Assembly: GCA_911728435.2 (NCBI GenBank)
Contig: OU452205.1
Span: forward strand, 11,352,260 to 11,416,259
Source: Apoderus coryli
Lineage: Eukaryota > Arthropoda > Insecta > Coleoptera > Attelabidae
DNA length: 64,000 nucleotides
Direction of reading: 5' to 3'
The notes beneath the pieces were generated by a model. The model saw only the letters and a list, made by a program, of their open reading frames with translations. It was not told the DNA's origin and made no database searches. Shown piece by piece: positions 57,106 to 64,000 of this stretch. Each line of letters begins with the position of its first letter. Position 1 is the stretch's first letter. Position numbers and translations under genes: made by a program.

Positions 57106-57998
57106 AAGGGTTTTCCAATAAGAGGTGTTATTTTGATATTCAAAAGAAAATGCTATTTTTGAGATCGGATGTTTATTTATTTCATTATAAGAAGAAGGTA
57201 TGCCGTTAATAATGGAAAATAACATCAGCCAAATGACCAGCACGACCACACCTACAGGACCATATCCTTTTCATGAAATTTTCCATGACCAAATCGGAAA
57301 GTGACTGCCCTATGTCCTCGATAGCTTCACGAATTCCATCTTTGAGGTCTTGAATCGACGCTGGGCAGCTGGCGTAGACCTTCTCTTTCACGTGGCCGCA
57401 AAGGAAGAAGTCGCAAGCTGTTAAATCGCAGGATCTCGGTGGCCAATTGTGATCACCTCTTCGGTCCGGAAACTTTTCCCGTAAAAGATCAATAGTTTCG
57501 TTGCTTGTGTGGCACGTAGCGCCCTCTTGTTGAAAGTAAACGTTGTCCAGATTAATCTTTATGCAAAATACGGTGTATTGACGTTTTTGGAATACCTAAT
57601 TCCAACGAACAACGAGGAATTTAAACCTGAGTTTTCTACAACACTTTCGGCTACAGCAGCAATATTCTCGGCTGTTCTTGAGCCACGTGCACGGGTTTTA
57701 TTCTTCACATCACTAACTTGTCCCAACAGCTCGAATTTTTCCACCAATTTCAGTATTGCGGTCCGACAAGGTGCTTCACGACCCAAAAATGTTCCGAGTT
57801 TTACGAACCGTCTCTGCCCAATTTTTACCATTTTTATAGTGAATTTGAATAATTTCAATGCGTTATTGAAGCGTGTATTTCCATTTTTATTAATGGCGTA
57901 GTTTCTACTTGTCAAATGTCAAAAAATGACAGCTCCAAAAGTGACATATACCGAAATAGGGGGCTATTCAAAATAAAACCTCTTATTGGAAAACCCTT
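57106..57998 (-). mobile_element. Tc1/mariner-IS630 element, internal deletion derivative
   Basis: Termini start AAGGGTTTTCCAATAAGAGG at both ends (nearly identical over about 30 bp) with TA flanks (57104-57105 and 57999-58000). At 893 bp it is shorter than the relative at 728-1994. The minus strand carries the N-terminal and C-terminal thirds of a transposase, with the middle removed. It could have been mobilised in trans by a full-length relative. Confidence 0.85.
57206..57915 (-). pseudogene. Transposase with central deletion
   Basis: Minus-strand residues 1-118 (57915-57559) form the DNA-binding region (MVKIGQRRFVKLGTFLGREA, then KLVEKFELLGQVSDVKNKTR). The frame then changes and continues with NVYFQQEGATCHTSN, WPPRSCDLTACDFFLCGHVK and a C-terminus ending GRAGHLADVIFHY near 57206. 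The block with the first catalytic aspartate (SDEAHF in the relative at 728-1994) is deleted, and the second catalytic aspartate is glutamate (QQE instead of QQD). Both changes would inactivate the enzyme. Confidence 0.8.
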
Positions 57999-58102
57999 TA
58001 TATATAAATCACTATGTTGACGTTTTTGCCATCCAAAACGAATTTTCTTTTAATCAAAACAGTGGGAAGGGAGCAAAACTTAAAGAAACACTCTTTTTCA
58101 AT

Positions 58103-58142
58103 TATGTCGACATTTCGGTAAATTTATTTCTATCGTCAGGAT
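58103..58142 (-). ncRNA. Hammerhead-like short motif (weak stem II)
   Basis: The minus strand reads CCUGACGA, an AU-rich stem, then CCGAAAUGUCG. The core boxes CUGACGA, GAAA and GUC are in order, as in the tiny motif at 6266-6305. Stem II pairs poorly. It may be a relic of a Penelope-like terminus. Confidence 0.3.
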
Positions 58143-58149
58143 AAAATGT

Positions 58150-59221
58150 AAACATAAAAATGAACTTAAGTTGAGAATCCTCAATAGTAATAAAAAAACT
58201 GAAAATATTAAAAAACTTTACAAGTAATGTTGATTTATTCACACTTCTCTTGGAATTATTGCATTTGAATATTACACCCCAATTTAAGTCGTAGTTTTTG
58301 GTTTTCATTGTTTATTTAAACTTTTACTTTTCTTTGAAAATTCCTTCTTAAAATGCATCAAGCTTGACCTTACATGTTTATGGTATATCAACGCCAACCT
58401 TCGGAGGTATTTTGGACAAGTAATTTCCAAAGGTTTAAGAACACGTCGCTAATATACCATTTGAAGACACTGTAGTTACGCCTCAGAATAAAATATGAAG
58501 ATTCTAACAAAAAAAAAAAACCGCTACTGTGCTTCATTAGGATACTTTTCATAGTTTCGAAGGAAAATGTCAAAAAACGACTTTTGAGAGTGTTCATTTG
58601 CATTTTGGGATTTGTTAAGTAAACTAAACCTATTTTGCAATTTACTATGTCAGAAAAATTGGCACAAATTTTTAAAACAGTTTGTATAACAATATTGATG
58701 AGAGATGAGAGCTTCAGCTCTGGAAACGTGTTCTGATCTTTTTTATTTTTTTTTTTATTAAATTTTTCGGAAATTAATTGTTACCAAATTAAACTAAATT
58801 TGAGGAGCTGCAGCAGATTTACAGGGTGTCCCATTTAATATTTTCCCAAAAAAATACAACATACAAAATGTGACCACCTTGAAAAATTACAAACCAGAGG
58901 ACAATAAAATTGAAAATTACAAGTTGCGAATTTTTTGGCAATTTTCTCTGTTTTTTTAATAATTTCTATGAAAAAAAGGTTAGCCTAAAGCTAATGAAAT
59001 ATGATATTACTAAAAAGTATAGGAAAGGGACTTCTCAGATTTATAGAATAAGGAAGTTAGCGTAGCTTCTTTATTCTATGGTACAACGCCTTAAATGACA
59101 TTTATCATGTCTTTTAAAGCGGCATTTATTTATGTTAAAATATAAATATCAAGTTCCCTAAGGTTACTCCACAAAGCTTTAGCATTCCTTCTATAAACAG
59201 TCGTGCAATATTCTAAGTATG
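58150..59221. other. Intergenic DNA with one transposon-end motif
   Basis: No supported gene. TACAGGGTGTCCCATTTAAT near 58820 resembles a Tc1/mariner left terminus. Confidence 0.4.
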
Positions 59222-59682
59222 ATGAGTTTGGGGCAGTCCTAGGATGAACCCATTAGTTTTTCATGGAAATCGCTTCAGCCCTGTGAAAGGAGTGGACAGA
59301 ACCGCCAAATTTTTAAATAGCAGTAGGGGTTGAGTGCATTTTTTATCTGCTTTACAGCGATAGGTTTCTTTTGATATTTGCCTCCATAATTCTCGAGAAA
59401 ATTATTATAATTAAAATACAATATTTTTGTAGCGTCATTGGTAGGGCGTTCGCTTCGCATGCGGAAAGTTATATGTTCGAATCCCAGCTCTGGAAATACT
59501 TTTTTTTTCTGATTTATGAATAATGTAGTTAGTTTGTTACATTAGTTTATTGGTAATAATGAAATTCATACAATTGTAATAATAATAAATATTAAAATTC
59601 TGTTTCTTACGCAGGTCATATATTTTTGATTATATTATATCTTGTCGGGAAAGTTTTGGGGTGACACACACAACCGATTTTT
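59222..59682 (+). repeat. Dispersed tRNA-like repeat family, copy 5
   Basis: Contains GGATGAACCCATTAGTTTTT, a tRNA-like core at about 59425-59495 with A-box-like TAGCGTCATTGG and B-box-like TGTTCGAATCCCAGC, and the terminus GGGAAAGTTTTGGGGTGACA near 59646-59665. The first terminus with the ACTTTCCC pair is missing. Confidence 0.7.
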
Positions 59683-59689
59683 TTGTATG

Positions 59690-60334
59690 AACTATATAAT
59701 ATGCCTCAAGGGCACTAGTTTATATAGGATCAAATAAATATACTTAAATATAGATAGGATATGAAATTTTTATAAATTAATTTGAACATGCATGCCAGTC
59801 ACGGATATCTTTTATCATCATGCTCATTCGCGGCTATATTGATTTTAAATGCAAACCTTTTAAAAAAGTATATGGCACGTAATGCGGAATATGCATTTAT
59901 TAAATGTTTTAAAATAAAAAAGCTCGTGCTTTTGTCTCGATAAGCCCGTATATATAATATATTATTTAGCCATATTAATGGATTTTTTGTGACGGTCAAA
60001 TGCAAAATAAACGAAAGCAATTTCAGGTTGGCGATGTATAAAGTAGATAAAATTTAATTAAAAGTAAATAAATGTTGGAAGTTAATGAATTGGACCAGTT
60101 AATTTTTTTTCGGCTCTCAACTCGCTTTTGCTACTCAGTTCATCTCAAAAATCGATGAAGTGTTATATGTATAATATCGTGGTATTTAAAGATGATGGCC
60201 ACCTACGTTCGTAAGAATAACAATATAATAATAATAATAGCAAATTATTTCTAATAACTACAACTTTTGCAATAGCACGTAAATAATCACTCCTCCACTC
60301 TATCTTAAAAAATATATACAGTGTGAGTGTAGCA
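59690..60334. other. AT-rich intergenic DNA, nothing recognised
   Basis: Includes a short AAT repeat near 60220-60240. No gene. Confidence 0.4.
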
Positions 60335-62645
60335 AGACTCTGGGTCTATTAATTACTTCCTACCAGTTGATCGACATCATCCTCCTCTAGATGTTGACTA
60401 TATTATCAATGAGGCAGGGGACACTATGAGAACAAATAGTTGTAAACCATTATTTAATTTTAAGAAAGCTGATTTCCCTGCAATGTAGAGACATATGCTT
60501 GAGTTGGACTTTTCTAGTCTTGCCAACTGTAGTGATCCTGACCTCGCCTGTGATTTGTTTTATGGAAAGTTGAACACTGTTTTTAATGCATCGGTGCCGA
60601 TTTCATATGCAAAAATTTCTAAGTCTCCTCCATGGTTTTCGGGTGATATTGTTCTCAGCATCAAATTGAAGTCTAAGCTATGGAAAAAATATAAAACATC
60701 CGGGGATCCTCAATTTTTCAATAATTTTAGAGTTCTGCGTCACAATATAAAAACTGAGGTGAGTTCCTCTTACAGGGTGTACTTGCGTGATGTTGAGCGT
60801 AGATTGAGTAGTGATCCTAACAAGTTTTGGTCTTTTGTCAATTCCAGAAGCAAATCTGGGCGATTGCCTGGTAGTATGACTTACAATGGTAATAATATTG
60901 ATGATCCGCAGGAACTTGTCAATAAATTTGCGGAATTTTTCAACACATCATACGTTGCATCTCAGGCATTTGATATTTATCAGGGATTGATTGATGTTGT
61001 GAATGTGTCTCATTTACCGGATCGTGTGATTACTGAGACGGAGGTCTATGGAGCTTTGAAAAGGTTAAAAGCTAAATTTACATCGGGTCCTGATGGTATA
61101 CCATCTTTTGTAATTAGGGATTGTGCCACTGTGTTTGCTAAACCATTGTGTACAATATTCAATGTTTCTTTGCGATCGTGTAGTGTCCCCTCTGATTGGA
61201 AATCTTCTAGAGTAACGCCGGTTCATAAGAAGGGAGATAAACAGGATATTTCAAATTATAGACCAATTTCCATACAGTTTTTCTAAAGTTTTTGAATTTG
61301 TGCTCCATGATATTATTATGAGCCATGTTAGGCGTCAGATTTCATCGGTACAACATGGCTTTTTTCCCGGTCGTTCTACGTCAACTAATTTATTGGTTTT
61401 AACACAGTTTTTAACTGAGCGACTTGATAACGGGGGTCAGGTAGATGTAATCTACCCTGATTTTTCTAAAGCCTTTGATAGATTTGATCATGGTATTCTA
61501 CTGCGTAAACTGTGTCGTTATGGACTATCTTATAATTTACTGCTGCTTTTGAAGTCGTATCTGAAGGACAGATTTCAGTATGTGGAAAGTCGAGGATTTC
61601 GTTCCACAAATTTTAAAGTGTCATCTGGTGTTCCCCAGGGCTCTGTCCTTGGACCATTGTTGTTCCTGTGTTTTATCGATGATATTTCTAGTGGCTTGAC
61701 AAATAGTTCGTTATTATATGCTGACGACTTCAAAGTATATTCTGTCATTAATAGTACTGAAGATTGTTCTCATCTTCAGGACGATTTAAATGTTGTATAT
61801 GAGTGGTGTGTCCGTAATAATCTTTATCTGAATATTGATAAATGTTTTAGTGTTTCCTATACACCGAAAATAAACCCTGTCAAATTTTCATATTGTATAA
61901 ATAATAGTCCATTAACAACTTGTGATGAGTTTAAAGATTTAGGTGTTTAGTTTGATGGTAAACTGAGCTTTACTAATCATTACAATAATATAGTTTCAGC
62001 ATCCTATAGATCTCTGGGTTTTATTGTGTGCAATTCGAAAGAGTTTGTGACACCTCAAACTCTCATTGTTCTTTTCAACGCATTTGTCAGATCTAAACTG
62101 GAATATGCATCTGTAGTATGGAATCCTATGTATTCCATACATATGAATAATATTGAACACATCCAGCGTCGTTTTGCCAAATTGCTGTGGTTTCGGGTTG
62201 ATGGGGTTTATCCATCCATTGGGTTTCCTCATGATATTCTGTTAAACCGTTTTAATCTAGTATCATTAAATACTCGGAGAGAATATTCCGCTCTAGTATT
62301 GCTCTTTAAGATTATCAATGGACTTCTTGCCTGTCCAGAGTTTTTAAGCCAGATTCCTTTTTGTGTCCCAAATCTACGTACACGTAATAACGGAATCGTA
62401 TTTTACTTTCCGGCCCCACGTACTAATTTGTTGTTGCGTTCCCCTTTATATTTTATGTGCCATACTTGTAACTCTGTGTCCGAGCAAATTGATATTTTTA
62501 ATTCAACTTTCTTTTGTATAAAAAATATATTTCTTAGAATATAAATTTAGTGTTAGATATTAAGAATTCACTGTAATTTTCCCTGCCCTTTAATTGTATT
62601 ATTTATCTGTCTGGGCAGTGTATCTTAAATAAATAAATAAAAAGA
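60335..62645 (+). mobile_element. Jockey-like LINE, 5'-truncated, nearly intact
   Basis: It starts in the end of the endonuclease (VDRHHPPLDVDY, which corresponds to the usual SDHHPP) and runs to an AAATAAATAAATAAA tail near 62626-62642. Only the 5' part of the element is missing. Three lesions are visible in about 2.2 kb. This is the best-preserved retrotransposon in the window. Confidence 0.85.
60350..62543 (+). pseudogene. Jockey-like reverse transcriptase with two stops and one frameshift
   Basis: The order is endonuclease end, linker (KFWSFVNSRSKSGRLPGSMT), then RT blocks: VYGALKRLKAKFTSGPDGIP, SDWKSSRVTPVHKKGD, ISNYRPISIQF, VQHGFFPGRST, VIYPDFSKAFDR, SSGVPQGSVLGPLLF (about 61620-61665), catalytic SLLYADDFKVYS (about 61710-61745) and a C-terminus ending FFCIKNIFLRI at 62541. 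Lesions are a stop at 60486-60488, a frameshift near 61275-61285 in the ISIQFF/SKVFEF region, and a TAG at 61948-61950. The enzyme would copy LINE RNA at a nicked target, but this copy cannot be translated through. Confidence 0.9.
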
Positions 62646-63079
62646 CGCGTCGGTTTACCGTATCAATACTGTAGCAAATTTGATTTTTTCTTCAATAAGA
62701 TAATAATACGGCGTCATTCTGCAATACCTAATATTAATAGCTTTATTACTCAACAGAACAAGTTCCATTTACAAAAACCAACTATAATTAAAGCTTAACT
62801 ATATTAAATATCAGTAGGTACTGCTAGGCAAACGAATCTGTGACAACGAAAGGAATGCGGACAAAAAATCCTATATTGCCAAATTTAACTACAACAAATC
62901 ACTAGTTCTAGAAAAGAAGTAGTATTAACTTGAAAATCGATTTTTTACAATTACAAATAATAATAATGAAAAAAGCTCAGCATTTTTAAAAGGTTATTTG
63001 TTTTATTTTTATTTAATAACTAACGTTTTTACCACTGAATATTAAAATAAGGAAAAGAAATTACGATCTTCTGTAAAAT
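62646..63079. other. AT-rich intergenic DNA, nothing recognised
   Basis: No supported feature. Confidence 0.4.
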
Positions 63080-63307
63080 CGGCAATACCACGCGAAATAG
63101 GTGGTTAGACGCTGCCTGAATGATCCTAATTGGTGCATAGACCCTCGCACGTTTTGTCGCCATGCGGGTGTTCAAGTCGCAATTGGGGGAAACTGCGTTC
63201 TTCCCCGCAATTGTTGCCGCCTCTCGTAGTAATATTGAATCAGCCAGTGGCATAGTCGTGTTATTATTTATACTATTGTTGTCCTGTATGAGTTGCAATT
63301 TTATCAA
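63080..63307 (-). other. GC-richer open stretch of unknown nature
   Basis: The minus strand is open for 92 codons to 63029 and includes SPNCDLNTRMATKRARVYAP. Base composition differs from the flanks. I recognise no domain, and there is no gene context. It could be a host exon, or a transposon fragment. Confidence 0.25.
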
Positions 63308-63735
63308 ATATTATATCAAATTATTATAGTATATTTAGTGTTCTGTTACTTTAGTGTTTTAGGTTCAAAACAATTTTTCTTTGTTCTTGTAGAAATATAA
63401 GCTTTTACATTGTTTGTTGTTTATTAAGGAATCTACTTAGAATTTTGGTATTTTAAAGATTAACAACATAATCGTGACAGAATCTAACACTATACCAAAA
63501 TTACAGTGTCCAAAAATCCTCGGAATAATAAATTTTTCAATACCGTTCTTGATTTTTGATATTTCTAAAACTAAAACTATTAAGTCTCTTATATCATTTA
63601 AAAGGAACAAAAATATGCAATTTTATGGGCTAAAAAATCAGGGTAGTTCGATTTAAAAAAACATCTCTTAGAACGCCTCCGTATATGTGGGACTTAAACC
63701 CAATAGAGTTAACTTACGCAAAACTTAAATTAAAT
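63308..63735. other. AT-rich intergenic DNA, nothing recognised
   Basis: No supported feature. Confidence 0.4.
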
Positions 63736-63737
63736 AT

Positions 63738-64000
63738 ACAGGGTGTTAGTAAATAAGTCCAACCAACTTCAGGAGGTAATTCTGCATGAAAAAATTATGA
63801 CAGTTTTCTATATAAACACATGTCCGCAAATGCTTCGTTTTCTGCTGAGATACAGTTAAAGTTTTTCTTAAAAACTGAATATTTATAGATTACTCTGAAA
63901 TCGGTCGAGATATTCAAATGAAATTTAGTGGGTGTTAAGAGGTAGTTATTGCGCATTTTCTGACATGCAATTAAGAATTTTATGTTCATCAGTGGCAAGC
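63738..64000. mobile_element. Left end of a Tc1/mariner-type element running off the window
   Basis: TACAGGGTGTTAGTAAATAAG near 63738 has the TA plus CAGGGTG start seen at other elements here. No opposite terminus lies within the window, so the element probably continues beyond 64000. Confidence 0.4.

Overview
The window is AT-rich eukaryotic DNA, most likely from an arthropod and probably an insect. The evidence is the repeat content: 5'-truncated jockey/CR1-like and I-like non-LTR retrotransposons, Tc1/mariner-IS630 transposons with TA target duplications, a non-autonomous hAT element, Ty3/gypsy LTR debris, and a Penelope-like element (PLE) with a GIY-YIG endonuclease remnant. I found no host protein-coding gene I would defend. 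The only weak candidates are a short terminal-exon-like reading frame at 36072-36293 and a GC-richer block near 63080-63240. The order of the organism cannot be read from this sequence.

Layout. 1-5.2 kb: a dead Tc1/mariner element (728-1994), then a minus-strand LINE (2240-2883 and 4895-5160) split by a younger plus-strand LINE (2884-4894). 5.4-7.4 kb: a Penelope-like neighbourhood with a single-copy hammerhead ribozyme unit, a tiny hammerhead-like hairpin, a GIY-YIG/RT remnant and an inverted partner copy. 8-20 kb: mostly unassigned AT-rich DNA with LINE 3' halves (10.5-11.4 and 14.2-15.7 kb), Tc1/mariner fragments and an inverted-repeat locus at 12.4-12.8 kb containing a type III hammerhead-like sequence. 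20212-22652: an array of a 526-bp unit, three copies one way and two the other, each with a complete type I hammerhead, bounded by a 13-bp direct repeat. 23-37 kb: LINE remnants, tandem repeats and a dispersed family carrying a tRNA-like segment. 37.6-40.4 kb: a solo LTR (4-bp target duplication) containing a Tc1/mariner-type inverted-repeat element (TA duplication) that itself holds a gypsy integrase fragment. 41.7-42.7 kb: a non-autonomous hAT element with a perfect 8-bp target duplication. 42.9-50.1 kb: LINE and gypsy 3' ends, a degenerate tandem repeat and a MITE-like element. 51.8-64 kb: transposase fragments, an internally deleted Tc1/mariner element (57106-57998), further tRNA-like repeats, and a nearly intact jockey-like LINE (60335-62645).

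The main biological signal is the hammerhead ribozyme material. The single copy at 5657-5731 and the array copies at 20338-22498 differ by substitutions that keep stem I paired, so the RNA structure has been under selection or was recently functional. Hammerheads are an established feature of Penelope-like retroelements and of retrozymes, and a Penelope-like remnant lies on the same strand about 0.8 kb from the single-copy unit. I infer that the array is a non-autonomous Penelope-like/retrozyme-type element moved by a reverse transcriptase supplied elsewhere.
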